Below are positions 11,672-23,220 of a DNA stretch of 64,000 nucleotides, piece by piece. Location of the stretch: NCBI GenBank assembly GCA_012845835.1, contig JABAKD010000015.1, forward strand, positions 7,916,967-7,980,966. Reading direction: 5' to 3'. The translations under genes were made by a program, and so were the position numbers. The notes under the pieces were generated by a model that was given only the letters and a program-made list of their open reading frames with translations, searched no databases and had not been told where the DNA came from. The first letter of the stretch is position 1. Each line of letters begins with the position of its first letter. Source of the stretch: Undaria pinnatifida. Lineage: Eukaryota > Sar > Phaeophyceae > Laminariales > Alariaceae.

Positions 11672-12055
11672 CTGCACGGGCGGGTGGACGGTGCGGGGCG
11701 TTCATAAACGGATAGGCATAGAAGGTAGTTAGGCTTTATGCATGGATTTCTTTTTTCGCCGAGATTTTCTCCTTTAGGGAAGTAAGTTATCAACGTTGAA
11801 ACTAAAACAATGTACCGCACGTTTATCGGGTGGCAAGCACAGCAACAATATAGCACAACTTGGTATTTTTTTGCGCGACGGCAGAACGCAACTAAAATTC
11901 CTCCACACGTCGGATAGAGCATTATCGCCTCCATGACTTAGATCGTGCAGACATTGGCACTCTCAGTCCGCGACGGCTCAACGCATCATCTATGCCCACA
12001 GTTCGAACAGATCACGATCTTCCTGGTCTAGTTCGTACAGGTCGGTGGTCTGGCC

Positions 12056-12145
12056 CAATTTTGCAAATTTTCCGCACGCCAGACAGATCATGTTTAAGCG
12101 TAAATTTTGCAAATTTTCCGCACGCCAGACAGATCATGTTTATGC
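12056..12145 (+). repeat. Two 48-bp units
   Basis: TTTTGCAAATTTTCCGCACG then CCAGACAGATCATGTTTA occurs twice. The GATCACGATCT/ACAGATCAT phrases are also found at 35880-36330 and 42650-42720. Confidence 0.65.
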
Positions 12146-12619
12146 GTACATACCATAGATATAGATCACGTGTGCCCTACAGCTTATCATGTGTCAATGT
12201 GTGATCAGATCACACAGATCGTACCAGATCAGAGTGCATTGTGCTTAGAAACCCGGCCTCTAAATCCGAGGGAGGCGATACTCGCCCCCCTCCCCCGACC
12301 ACGGTATCGATCCTTCTATTATGGTGCCGGTTGCGTAGTGCCGGTTGCCCGCCCTAGTGCCTGTGAGATCACTCCGCGGAGATGGGAAAAACCACTACGT
12401 GGAGTAGTGCCGATGGCCGCTGTCGTGCCGGGATTTCCGACTGGCACATACTGACACTATAGCGGAACCATCCCCCCCTGTATCTTCACTTGTTTATTTG
12501 ATGTTTCAGTTACCTTGTTTTTCGATTGACCGAGAGCGTTGCAAGTTGTCAACCCGTCTTGCGCCGCTAGTCGTTTATATCGTCGCTTATAGTTACGTTG
12601 GCGAGACATAAAACCGCAC

Positions 12620-12717
12620 CTGCATAAAGTTCCGGTAGAAATCGGTGTCGATCCAACCACCGGTGGTAGCGCGAGCTCGGCGGATCTCGTCCGTTAGGCG
12701 CTGGCGGCGTCCGGGGG
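12620..12717 (-). CDS. E13: first exon of the C-terminal helical region
   Basis: 98 bp, phase 1 to 0, acceptor GACAAGACAG and donor GTGCGG. The peptide PGRRQRLTDEIRRARATTGG leads into WIDTDFYRNFMQ. It starts the helical, Arg-rich region after FN3 domain 2. The open frame extends upstream of the acceptor; this acceptor was chosen because it alone fits phase 1. Confidence 0.72.
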
Positions 12718-13072
12718 CTGTCTTGTCGTTCGTTGCGGCATAGAAAAAAACGAACCGAAACCCCGGGGGGGGGGGGGGGGGGGAAGAGAGAGAAATAAAA
12801 AAAACAGGAATGTAGAGCAACGCACGACGGCCTTTTTAGTACGAGGGCGCCTTTTTGTGAGGCTGTGTTGACAATTTTCAGACGAACCTGATTCCAGGAA
12901 AATTATATGTGGTTCCGAGTTGTGCCCGGCGTGGTGGTCGGGGGGGGGGGCGACAACTACTTTAAGTTAACTCTATATTGATTTAGGATTTTTAGCTGAA
13001 GGTCGAAAATGTACCTTTTTTTTGTGGGAATCACAATAATTGACTACCGTAACATTTAACATTTAAGGACGG

Positions 13073-13113
13073 GCCCTAACCCTAACGCCAACCCTAACCG
13101 TAGCGCTAACATC
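13073..13113 (+). repeat. Telomere-like CCCTAA run
   Basis: CCCTAACCCTAACGCCAACC and a further CCTAACC; short and interstitial. Similar bits occur at 28828-28840 and 48976-49000. Confidence 0.55.
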
Positions 13114-13139
13114 ATGGCGTGACCCGTGCTTGCATGCTG

Positions 13140-13410
13140 TGGCTTGTGAAGTGCGGCGGTTCGTGGATGCTGTGTTTTGGCCGTCGTGGATGCTGTGCTT
13201 TGGCCGTCGTGGATGCTGTGATTTGGTCTTGGCGGATGCTGTGATTTGGCCGTCGTGGATGCTGTGATGTGGCCGTCGTGAATGCTGTGCTTTGGACGCC
13301 GTGGATGCTGTGCGTTGGCCGTCGTGGATGCTGTGATTTGGCCGTCGTGGAGGCTGTGATTTGACCGTCGTGGAGTGATTTGGCCGTCGTGGATGCTGTT
13401 CTCTAGAAAG
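13140..13410 (+). repeat. 23-bp minisatellite
   Basis: About 11 units of GTCGTGGATGCTGTGATTTG plus GCC. Because 23 is not a multiple of 3, all frames cycle through the same peptide (SIHDGQITA on the minus strand). It is next to the telomere-like run. Confidence 0.85.
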
Positions 13411-13825
13411 AGCACAACAACACCCATATAATATTCTCGTCTGAAAACGCATTTACGCATCTACCAGTACCGGGTACTGCTTATTTCTTACATCAGGCGC
13501 TCTATCGGCAACAAAATATTTACTTTTCACTCAGCGACCCAATTCCAGGATTGCTGTAAAATCAGTCTTGTGACAGCGATCTAGATTATGGCGGATAATC
13601 GTCTGTCAGGTGCTAGTGACGTTCGGGGGGCGTTCCATTATAGTTTTTGCGTCGGGGAGAAAAAAAAAAAACGAACGCCGGAAAAAAAAAAAATGGAACG
13701 TAAAAGAAACGCATGAGGGCCTTCAATCAGCGCGCGCTGTTGTTTACATCGTGAGGTGCATCATCAACATCAACATTGCGCTTTTCGATCTCACTCAACA
13801 ACCTGCATTCAGTGTTGGACCCATG

Positions 13826-14091
13826 CTGCGATAGAGATGCACCAGCCATTGTTTTTTTCTGAGGTTCCTCAAATTTGGGAGCTCAAGACAGACCTCTCCC
13901 AAAAACTGGTTTGGAGAAAAAAAATAACTGCTACCGGATGAAAAGTCCCATGGTTTCGGTATACACAACGAGAATCATGCCAAAAAATGGCCTGTTATTT
14001 TTTTTTTTTCCGACGATTTGGGTTAAGGAGCCCCATCATTCAGAAAACAAAATAGCCAAAAACAGGTATACCTCGATCGCAGCGCGCGTCG
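13826..14091 (-). mobile_element. T0 element
   Basis: Reverse T0 copy: TGCGATAGAGATGCACC at the left, the CCGACGATTTGGGTTAAGGA core, and CCTCGATCGCAGCGCGCGTC at the right. T0 ends resemble GACGCGTGCTACGATAGAGG in inverted orientation. Confidence 0.55.
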
Positions 14092-14140
14092 TTTTTGAAG
14101 CATGTCTGGTGACGGCTAGCTAGATTATTCTAAGAATTTT

Positions 14141-14420
14141 AGCCATCCCACGGTGGGGGTGCAGCAGACTCTAAGAAACTTCTGAGCACCTAACACACAG
14201 GAGCTCAGTACTTTTCTTCGCCCGACGCCCGACTTCGAAGGTACGTTCAGTCGTGCAACCCGACCAACGCATCAAATCGCTATCAATAGTCCTAAAAATA
14301 AATACACTAGTGTAATTGGCATACTAACCGATAGTGCTCCACTTGGGGGAGGTCAACCGGTCAGGAATAGGCATATCTTTTTTTGGCTCAAAAAGTGCAA
14401 TTTCTACCTTAGGATGACTC
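14141..14420 (+). mobile_element. T1 element
   Basis: AGCCATCCCACGGTGGGGGT at the left, CTACCTTAGGATGACTC at the right, with ACTTCGAAGGTACG, CAACCCGACCAACGC and a GGTCAACCGGTCAG core between. Confidence 0.55.
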
Positions 14421-15251
14421 CGGATCTCGTATTATAGGTGATGGCGACGTGCGGGGGGCTGTGCAATCATCCTTGTGGAGTGTCGAATAACAAAATAAGC
14501 CGGGGGAAAAAAAAAAAGATCATGGACAACGCACGAAGGTCTTCAGTTCTTCAGTGAGAGAGCGCCTGTTTGTTTTTTTTATCCGGTGCACTATGACAAC
14601 AACATTTATTTACGTTTTTCTCGTGTCGAACAGCGAACGTCGGATTCGAGGAACGTAGAGCTGAGAAATGTAGAGCAGCGCACGAGAGACACCCCGTTAC
14701 CGCGTAAAAGGGTGACGCGTGGTGTCGAGGCTTTATCTCTATGGTAAGAGCTGCAGAGGTGGCCCCGAAGTGTCGGTGAAGATCACTTGTACGCACTCCG
14801 CATCTAGACCAAGATACCCAGTGTACCCAAGCGTTGTGATTGCACACCAACTAGTGGACTGCAAGAGTCTATGTTCCAATATAGCGCGCCTTTTTATTGG
14901 ACGGAAAAACCGCATCACCAATCGTTTTAACGCTCCTTGACAAAGAAGGAACGTAGAGCAGGCGCACGAAGGCCCTCAGTAAAATGCGCGCCTGGTTTTC
15001 GTTTACCACAGGCGCACTTGTAATACCAACACTTCACTGACCATTCAAACGACAACTCCACGATCGTTAGCGCCTGCCTTTCGCCAACGGACTTAAGTAT
15101 GCCGGCGTGCATTGCGGGGGTCATTATCACGCTTACAGTCAAGGCTACGGTTGGGGGATCCCTTTTCTGGTCGTGTTTTTCTCAGAGCCCTCTCGCGCGA
15201 GAGTGGCTTCATATAATGGCTTCATATCCATGATGAGAGCTCTACTCTGTT

Positions 15252-15549
15252 GAGTCATCGCACACTAGGGGTGTAGCAGATGCCAAGAATTTTCTGAGCA
15301 GCGGATTCATTCTGATAATTTTCTGAGGTTCTAACATGAGATAAAGAAGCTCAGCATCTCACCCGAAAGCACGACTTCCAAGGCACTCGTTTCGCGCAAC
15401 CCCACCCACGTCGCTATGCGCTAGTCCTAGAACACGAGCGTACTCGTGCGAGTATCGTGCTAACCGATAGGTCCACGCTTGAGTAGCTCGAGCGTTCAGG
15501 TATACCTTTTTTTGGCGAAAAATTACGCAACCCCTACCGCGGGATGGCT
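15252..15549 (+). mobile_element. T1 element
   Basis: GAGTCATCGCACACTAGGGG to CAACCCCTACCGCGGGATGG, about 298 bp, with the family's ACTTCCAAGGCACTCG and TGCGCTAGTCCTAGAA internal blocks. Confidence 0.55.
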
Positions 15550-16567
15550 TTGTTCGGCTTTGCGATATTCACGATTATTGGGCCATTTTGTTGCTCTCTC
15601 CGGCAAACACCAAGATTCTGATGTCCCGTGATGGACTGACGTCCCTCCTCCCTGTAAGCCTCGGGTACGAATAGCCTGACAACTCGGAAAAGGACCTAGT
15701 GGGGGCCGCCTCTCTATCTTAGCCTTTAGTCCTACGGGGAAGATTGTGCTTTCTAGCCCAGAAACCCTGCTGCGTTCTTGGAGGAGGTCGACGCCGTAAT
15801 CGTCGTACAGTTTCGTCTTTTACCCACTCTCGAGTTCAAAGACGGTCGACCCATAAAATAACAGTGGTTTTTCATCTACAAGTCTTGTAGTTGTTACGTT
15901 TTCGTCTTCACGTGTGTACGCATCTACAGTACCACAGGGCTAAACTTATCTACGGCAGGGTTAGCGCCAAGACCATGGGGGGGGGGGGGGGGGGGGGGTC
16001 ATTTTTGGGGTCTGTTTCTGCAATGACTCGGGGTCACTCGCGCAAGTGACCCCCCCCCCCCTGTTCCTTTTGCGGTCTTTAGCTTCTCGACGCGTGCTAC
16101 GCTAGAGGTATACCTTTTTTTGGCTGTTTTTTTTTGAGCGAGTGACCCCCCCTGTTCCTTTGCGGTCTTTAGCTTCTCGACGCGTGCTACGCTAGAGGTA
16201 TACCTTTTTTTGGCTATTTTGTTTTTTTGAGCGAGTGAACCCCCCTGTTCCTTTGCGGTCCTTAGCTTTCGTGGGCACCGTTTTAACTTTGCGATATGAT
16301 TCCACAACATGGAATGGTGGATAGCTACGCTGCGCCAAATGAAAATCGCCCACAAAGTATTTTTGTCCGCGAAGTACGGAGTCACTCATGCGAGTAGCTC
16401 AGACCCGGTACTGGCAATTGGGGCATACCATACCATCCTCATAGCATCATCATAACATCCCCCCTGCCGTGCCTTGGTCGCTAGGTTTAGGGCTCCATTG
16501 GGACGACCTTGATCATGGCCAACAAAAAAAAATCTAGACAACTACTTCACCGTGCGTGTGAGCTCAC

Positions 16568-16730
16568 GCTGGGTAGTGAAGGAAGCAGCGGACACAGACG
16601 CGCTAGCCATGCCGGACTCTCCCAGCGCCCGGAGGGTGATGTCCTTGTGCACGGTCGACGCGCGCAGCCCCCGGAGCACCAAGACCTGGTCCCCAAGCTT
16701 TTCTTCGCCGCTGCTCGCAGGCGTCCGGAG
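16568..16730 (-). CDS. E12: FN3 domain 2, strands E-G
   Basis: 163 bp, phase 0 to 1, acceptor GTCGACAG and donor GTGAGC. After a loop (LRTPASSGEEKLGDQ) come VLVLRGLRASTVHKDITLRA and then LGESGMASASVSAASFTT, matching FN3 strands E to G. It ends in phase 1 like E9. Codon usage is GC-rich. The plus strand is also open here, but it makes no domain sense and lacks splice sites in phase. Confidence 0.82.
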
Positions 16731-17102
16731 CTGTCGACGGCGACGACGGCGTCCATACATACATACGTGCATACACGGGTGGTCGTGAATAGGAGGCGCA
16801 TGGCATGGAAGGGGTGAACCTTTTTTTTGTCCGAGGTTCCGATTGTCACCTCATCTACAGGCAAAACCTGTCGTTCTTTGCATACGATAGTTGTTGTAAT
16901 TCAACGAGGCTGAACGTGAAAGGTCGCCGACCATCCCAACCGAAGGTATGCCTTGTCACTTTCTCGCGCGGACGTCTGCTTAAACGTAGTGTGAAGGCAG
17001 CACCCATACGATACCAAGGGAGTCATCCCGAGATAGGGGCGCAGAAGATTCTAAGAAATTTCAGAGCTCCTAACATGAGGAGCTCGTGCTCTTATCCCAC
17101 AA

Positions 17103-17549
17103 AACGACGCATGCTACGATAGAGGTTTAGCACTTTTCGTCTGAAATGTTTTCTGAATGACGGGGCTCCTTAACCCAAAATCGTCGGAAATACGTTGTAG
17201 AGGTATTAAGGTATACCTTTTTTTGGCGAAAATGGTGTCTTAAGTGACGGGGCTCCTTAACCCAAAATCGTCGGAAATACATTGTAGATGTATTAAGGTA
17301 TACCTTTTTTTGGCGAAAATGGTTTCTGAATGACGGGGCTCCTTAACCCAAAATGGTCGGAAAATACGCCACATTGATTGTTTTTTCAAGATTCTCGTTG
17401 TGTATCTAGGCCCTGGGATTTTTCGTCGGGTATATCGCAGCTTCAGTTTTCTCCAAAATCAGTTTTTTTTCGGGAGAGGTCTCAAGCTCTCAAATTGAGG
17501 GGTGGTATTAGAAACAAGAGCAGTGCACCTCTATCGTAGCGCGCGTCAG
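17103..17549 (+). mobile_element. T0 element with tandem core
   Basis: Left end GACGCATGCTACGATAGAGG, three core units of about 86-95 bp (GGTATACCTTTTTTTGGCG ... CCCAAAATCGTCGG), right end CACCTCTATCGTAGCGCGCG. Confidence 0.62.
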
Positions 17550-18049
17550 ACATGACTTTGGAAGGCGTTCGTTCGCGTAATCCGACCGACGCTTCTACGC
17601 GCTAGTAGTAAAAACAATAACAACCGTTGTGCTCGTAAAAGTACCAGGCTAACCGGTATAGGTCCTCACGCGAGGAGCTGACAACCGGCTAGAAACGTTT
17701 CAGACGAAAAAAAAAAGGGCAAACCCATACCGTGAGATGACTCTGGGGGGTGAAATGGCGACCGATTGCCCAGCTGCGAGGGTAACCCCCGAACGAACAA
17801 TCCGTGCTATTGTACGATACACGGGGCGGTAGCAAGTTTTTGGCCAACGAACAAACTGCGTGCTCGTCAAGTGTTCGGAGCTTCAGAAAAAAAAAAAGGT
17901 TTCACCCACCTTTGCCAGGGGCAACAGCACGTTTTCACAAATTTTTGAGGTGTACCTTTTTGGGGCTCCGTGCATGCCACGGTAGAGGTGCAGCGTTTAT
18001 TTTTCGGAGGCGTTTTCTTCTTCTTTTTTTTCTAGCTTATAACCCCTTG

Positions 18050-18126
18050 AGAGCCCCCAAAATTCTTCCCTATACAAAATTCAAGCAATGTTTTCGCCAT
18101 AAAGGGTTTCTAGTAGCAAAGGCGTT
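18050..18126 (-). mobile_element. piggyBac-type MITE copy, diverged
   Basis: Reverse copy starting after TTATAACCCC and running to AAGGCGTT. The core TTCCCTATACAAAATTCAAG matches the family. Confidence 0.45.
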
Positions 18127-18569
18127 CAGAAGCTCTACACCACCTCGCCATAAAACCTGATTTTGTTGGAGAGCAGTAAAAAGTACCACAGCAGTGCCAC
18201 AATAGCGGTGCTACGGTACAGATGCACCACTTTTTTTCTTCTTTTTTGGAGGCGTCTCTTTTTTCTGTTTACCTAAGAAGCCCTATTTGACTATACCTCT
18301 CGCAATAAAAACTGATTTGACGCGTGCTACGATAGAGGAGGGTATTGGAGTACCTCGTACACGGGGTTGCCTAGTTCATGATATGTGCTGGATCATGTCA
18401 AGATGGGAGCCGTCGATGCGCCCTCGGAAGCAGTCGTAACAGGTACAGGTATATATATTATCGTTCTCTCGACATGTGATGAGTCAAGATCGGCCAGAAG
18501 CCGCCCACAAATCAGCGGCAAAAACTGGACCAAAAAGAGACTTATATAAAGGGCAGGGCAACATGGTAT

Positions 18570-18880
18570 ACCACTTTTTGGCTGGAACGGACGCGTGCTA
18601 CGATAGAGGTGGCATCATGGTACACCTTTTTTTGGCTGGACGCGTGCTACAATAGAGGAGGGCATCATGGTATACCCTTTTAAGGCTGGAACGGGCGCGT
18701 GCTACAATAGAGGAGGGCATCATGGTATACCTTTTTTTGGCTGGAACGGACGCGTGCTACGATAGAGGAGATATACCACTTTTGGCTGGAACGGACGCAT
18801 GCTACGATAGAGGTGGCATTATGGTATACCACTTTTTGGCTGGAACGCACGCGTGCTACCGTAGAGGTATACCTCTTTTT
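18570..18880 (+). repeat. Tandem array of T0 ends
   Basis: About six units of 40-64 bp, each with ACGCGTGCTACRATAGAGG and GGTATACCWYTTTTTGGCTGG. A smaller two-unit version with the same motif is at 16085-16215. Confidence 0.65.
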
Positions 18881-18938
18881 GGCTGGGGCTCCCCACTTAG
18901 GAGCTTAAGAAATATATATATATATATATATATTCGAG

Positions 18939-19223
18939 CAAGGCTACGGTAGGGGAGGGTGTCTCATTTTCCACTACCTGGTTTTCACCACTCGCACGAG
19001 TGGCTCTGTACCTCAGTGACCAAAACACGTTAGGTGGTTAGCTTGGCGCAACGTAGCTAACCATTCCATCAAGGACTCCTATCGAAAAATTGAAACAGCA
19101 CGAAAGCCTCTGGCGGAACAGGAACAGAGGGGGATCACTCGCGCCGAGTGACCCCGAGCCACTGAACAAAAAAAGGTCCCTTATGAAGCCCCCCCCTCCC
19201 CCCCCCGCCTGTCGTAGCTGTGG
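18939..19223 (+). mobile_element. T2 element
   Basis: CAAGGCTACGGTAGGGGAGG to CGTCGTAGCTGTGG. It holds two palindromes typical of T2: CACTCGCACGAGTGG and CACTCGCGCCGAGTGA. Confidence 0.62.
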
Positions 19224-19590
19224 TCTTTTGGGAGAAAAGTAAAACCTGCTACTTATACCGGATGAAAAATCCCATCGGCCTGGGCGTAAAACGAGAATCA
19301 GGACCAAAACAATAAATAAATGGGGCGTATTTTCCGACGATGTTGGGTTAAGGAGCCCCGTCATTCAGAAACCATTTTTCGCCAGAAAAAGTATACTGTT
19401 AAGGAATTAGTGGGGTATTAGTCCGTTTGACCACTTGCGAAAGGTTAACCAATAGCTTACCCAAACTAAGCCTTATAACAATACCTTAATACCTCTACAA
19501 TGCATTTCCGACGATTTTGGGTCAAGGGGCCCCGTCATTCAGAAATCATTATCGCCAAAAAAAGGTATACCTTAATACCTCTATCTTAGC
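19224..19590 (-). mobile_element. T0 element containing the solo TRIM LTR
   Basis: Reverse T0 parts (CCGACGATGTTGGGTTAAGG and a second core unit) on either side of the solo LTR at 19397-19480, ending CCTCTATCTTAGCTCGCG. Confidence 0.5.
19397..19480 (-). mobile_element. Solo LTR of the TRIM family
   Basis: 84 bp, from TGTTAAGGAATTAG to CCTTATAACA, flanked by ATAC on both sides (19393-19396, 19481-19484). It interrupts the T0-family sequence GGTATACCTTAATACC, whose uninterrupted form is visible at 19564-19579. The empty site therefore confirms the 4-bp duplication. Confidence 0.85.
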
Positions 19591-20017
19591 TCGCGTCACT
19601 CTTGGAGGATAGGTGTAAAAGCGCTACGTACGTACGAGTACTCGATGAGCAAACCCCAATGCATGGGCTGATGTACGTATACGGCAACAAAAAGGAAAAA
19701 ATGTTCGCAACAACAAGAATGGAAAAAAAAAAACCCGACGATTTTTGGGGGGTAAGGAGCACTGTAGTTCAGAGGACGGTTCAAGAATCTCTACACCTTT
19801 GCTCGCAGTAAAAAGGTGATTTGGAGAATAAATGAAATGAGTGCTAGGTACTCGATGGACGAATCCCGTGGCCGATGTACGTAGCCCGCAAAAAAAAAAA
19901 AAAACAGGAACGAAAATTCCGACGATTTGGGGTTAAGGAGCAGCACCGTTATTCAGAAGAAAAAAAAAACAGCCAAACAGTGCTACCTCTGTCAGTAGCG
20001 CGCGTCTTTTCCCTTAC

Positions 20018-20110
20018 CTCGTGGTGTCTGTCCACCTCGACCTTCCTCGTGGTGACCGCCTGCTTGTCCTTCGGCACCACGTCCGTGTAAGTCACCTCGT
20101 ACTCCGTTAC
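20018..20110 (-). CDS. E11: FN3 domain 2, strand C
   Basis: 31 codons, phase 0 to 0, acceptor CCAACAG and donor GTAAGG. The peptide begins VTEYEVTYTDVVPKDK, a textbook FN3 C strand that follows the GGAE end of E10. Most codons end in G or C, unlike the flanking DNA. The beginning of the exon, with its acceptor, is repeated in decayed form at 20161-20204. Confidence 0.85.
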
Positions 20111-20160
20111 CTGTTGGTTTGACAGCGGCGTATTAGAGCGGGAGGGAAAGGAGACGATCA

Positions 20161-20204
20161 GGCACCACGTCCGTGCAAGTTGTCTCATGCTCCGTTACCT
20201 TTTG
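20161..20204 (-). pseudogene. Decayed copy of the start of E11
   Basis: Reading the minus strand, an AG followed by GTAACGGAGCATGAG repeats the acceptor and first 13 codons of E11 (VTEHETTCTDVVP against VTEYEVTYTDVVP). It stops abruptly and has no donor. Confidence 0.55.
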
Positions 20205-20826
20205 GTCTGAAAGCGACAGATTAGAAGGGGGGAGAGGGGGGGGTGGCGACGATTAAGGACTCTGCCAAAAGTGAAAACATCAGTAGGATGGAGGGTTTGA
20301 GCGTCTAGGCTTCTTTTTTTTGGTGGGTTTCCCTTGTTTTTTTTGTTGAAAAACACCAAGGACACGGCCTGAGCAGCTCTTTGAGTTCTTTCGAAAGGTC
20401 GATACCGAACTTCGCAGAGCTGTCCATGAATGATCGGTCGCGCGTTTTCTTTTACTTTTCCAAGTGAATGTCGTTTGAGTGATTTGTCGACGCTGAAGTT
20501 CATTCATGATGCACGTTGTCGAGAGGCGAAAAAAACAAATACCACTAACTTTTTCAGCAGCGTCTTCACCCCGTTCGCTCGTTTCGTTTTTGGTCCGATT
20601 GCCACCTGCCCCCCCCCCCCATTCATACAACGCACGTAAGTTTGATGCGCCCTTTTTGCCTTTTCCCGTGCATGCGGGCGTCGATCTCGGTCCACAAGAC
20701 TTACTAAATATTGTTTTACAACTTTTTTTTGTTATCGCATGCGAAATATTATTATCGTGTTTGCCGTCCAGCAACGCTTGCCGTTAGTAATACGTCAATA
20801 ATCGCTACAGCAACACTACGGTACAG

Positions 20827-20945
20827 AGTCATCCCACGGCAGCGGTTGAGAAGAAGTTTCTGAGCTCCCAACGCGAGGAGTTCAGCTTTTCACCCGAAAC
20901 ACGACTTCGATAAAACGTTCGGCTCGCTCGACCCGGACAAACGTT
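20827..20945 (+). mobile_element. T1 fragment (left end)
   Basis: GAGTCATCCCACGGCAGCGG onwards, broken where the 20940-21385 tandem array begins. Confidence 0.5.
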
Positions 20946-21385
20946 GTGCTCGCCACCAGATATTATGCAGCACGAGCTTCAACGCTGATTACCCATACCC
21001 GTTCCCGGACCCGACCAACGTTGTGCTCGCCACCCGACGTTGTGCAGCACGTGCTCCAACGTTGATTGCCCATAAACATTCCCGGACCCGGCCAACGTTG
21101 TGCTCGCCACCCGACGTTGTGCAGCACGAGCGTCAACGTTGATTGCCCACAAACATTCCCGGACCCGGCTAACGTTGTGCTCGCCACCCGACGTTGTGCA
21201 GCACGAGCTTCAACGTTGATTACCCATGAACATTCTCGGACGCAACCAACGTTGTGCTCGCCACCCGACGTTGTGCAGCACGAGCTTTCAACGTTGATTA
21301 CCCATAAACATTCCCGGACCCGGCCAACGTTGTGCTCGCCAACCGACGTTGTGCAGCACGAGCTTCAACGTTGATCGCCCACCAT
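20940..21385 (+). repeat. ~80-bp satellite
   Basis: Six units with CCAACGTTGTGCTCGCCACC, CGACGTTGTGCAGCACGAGC and TTCAACGTTGATTACCCATA, in intron 11's right neighbour (intron 10). Confidence 0.85.
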
Positions 21386-21389
21386 AAAC

Positions 21390-21745
21390 GTTCCCGAAAG
21401 AAGAAAGCCGCGGAATCTGTAGGAAACCCGTATGACCAAGGCTACACACAGTAGTGTGGATGTCAATACCCCGTTTTTTTTCACTCCCGGGTTCGAGTCA
21501 AAACATTCCCGAAAGAAGAAAGCCGCGGAAACCATAGGAAACCCGTATGAACAAGGCTACATACAGTAGGGCGGATGTTAACACGGGTCCCGTTTATTTT
21601 CACTCGCGGGTTCGAGTCAAAACATTATCAAAAGAAGAAGCCGCGGAATCTATAGGAAACCCGTATGACCCAGAGGCAACATACAGTAGGGCGGATGCTA
21701 ATACCCCGTTTGTTTTCACTCCCGGGTTCGAGTCACTCGCACGAG
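21390..21745 (+). repeat. ~105-bp satellite
   Basis: Three units: ACATTCCCGAAAGAAGAAAG, GGAAACCCGTATGACCAAGG, TTCACTCCCGGGTTCGAGTC. The last phrase resembles part of T2 and gives an accidental B-box-like match. Confidence 0.8.
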
Positions 21746-21841
21746 TGACTTCTGTACCTCACTGACGTCAGCAAAGGGTTCTGTTAGTACATGTAGGCGT
21801 TTTTTTTTGTCGCAGCGTAGGCTACCATTCATTCCAATGCG

Positions 21842-22081
21842 TGAGCCATCCCATGGTATTATAGCGGGTGCAGAAGATTCTAAGATTTTTTCTCTGAGCT
21901 CCTAACACGAGGAAAAAGCTCAGTATCTCACCCCCGACCTAAACATGCCTTCGAAGGCGTTTCGTTCGAACAACCCGACCAGGCTTAAATTTGTCTATGT
22001 CTTCTTAGTCCTAAAGAACAATATTATGCTCGTGAAATTTCTTGACTAAAACCGGTAGTTCCTCACGTGAGGAACTCAATC
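21842..22081 (+). mobile_element. T1 fragment (left part)
   Basis: GAGCCATCCCATGGTATTAT through CGGTAGTTCCTCACGTGAGG, broken by the (TTG)n retroposon. Confidence 0.55.
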
Positions 22082-22335
<254 letters not shown>

Positions 22336-22519
22336 GAAAGATCCGAAAAAAACACGTTGAAATCAAAATTCGTCCGGAAAAAACACCCTACGCTTTCCCA
22401 CCTATAAACGCACGATATGAAGAAGGCGCACAAGTGACATGATCCAACGTGCAAACTGAACTCACATGGCCGCGAATACATGGTACCACAGGGATGACTG
22501 CGGACTCGTATCGCAGACT

Positions 22520-22780
22520 GATTCTACGATAGCCCCCCCACCAAAACCAGCTATTTTCTTTTTTTTTTCCTTTAACGAACGTTTATTGGCTACTCGACAC
22601 AAGGAAGGATACTAATGAAACAAAAATGTACCCATGTGTTTTCTCGGGTGCAAAGGTCTATCGATCGACGACATCGAGGTGTCGAGGGGCACCGTGTTTC
22701 AGGCGATACGACCGGGAGCTGGTTTGGAAACCGGCGACATTCGTCGAAGAAAAGTTGGGGGGGCTACCGTAGTAAGACTC
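22520..22780. mobile_element. T3 element
   Basis: GATTCTACGATAGCCCCCC at the left, GGGGGGCTACCGTAGTAAG at the right, with a CGATCGACGACATCGAGG core and an AACCGGCGACATTCG block. About 260 bp. Confidence 0.62.
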
Positions 22781-23026
22781 CGCACAGCATAAACACCACG
22801 GCAGCTTTTTTTTCAAGACCGCAAAGGAGCATGGTGGTCAATTGGTACGGATTGACCCCGAGCCGCCAGTGCAAAAGCAGGCCCCGTTAGTGACCGGCCG
22901 CCCTTCCGAAGCCTTCTGATCCTGTGCACAAAAGAAAAAATTCCATCCTTTTGCGTGCACCACGGTAGGTGCGTAGGCACCTGAAATTTGCAGGTATTTT
23001 TCACGCGTTGGGTAACTTCTCGCGGG

Positions 23027-23220
23027 CCGGATCGGGTCAGGGGGACCCGGCCCGACGCGTCACACTTGGAAGTGTCCTGACCCGACCCAACCCCACCCGT
23101 GACACACCGAAAGCCTCTGACCCGACCCGACCCGACCCGACCCGATCCGATCCGACCCGACCAGACTCGACCCGCGATTTGTTATTAAACCTCCCGATCC
23201 GACCCGCGGGCCGGCCGGCT
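23027..23220 (+). repeat. CCCGA pentanucleotide tract
   Basis: Runs of CCCGA with diverged flanks (GACCCGACCCAACCCCACCC). The same repeat occurs at 57717-57905 and, on the other strand, at 29548-29645. Confidence 0.85.

Noticed and set aside
20280-20774. 164-codon minus-strand ORF between E10 and E11
   Set aside because: Another frame here (FSVDKSLKRHSLGKV) looks equally plausible, neither has splice sites in phase, and E10-E11 join cleanly to form an FN3 domain without it.
21430-21740. B-box-like GGGTTCGAGTC in the 105-bp satellite
   Set aside because: No A box upstream at a suitable distance; the phrase belongs to the T2-related part of the unit.
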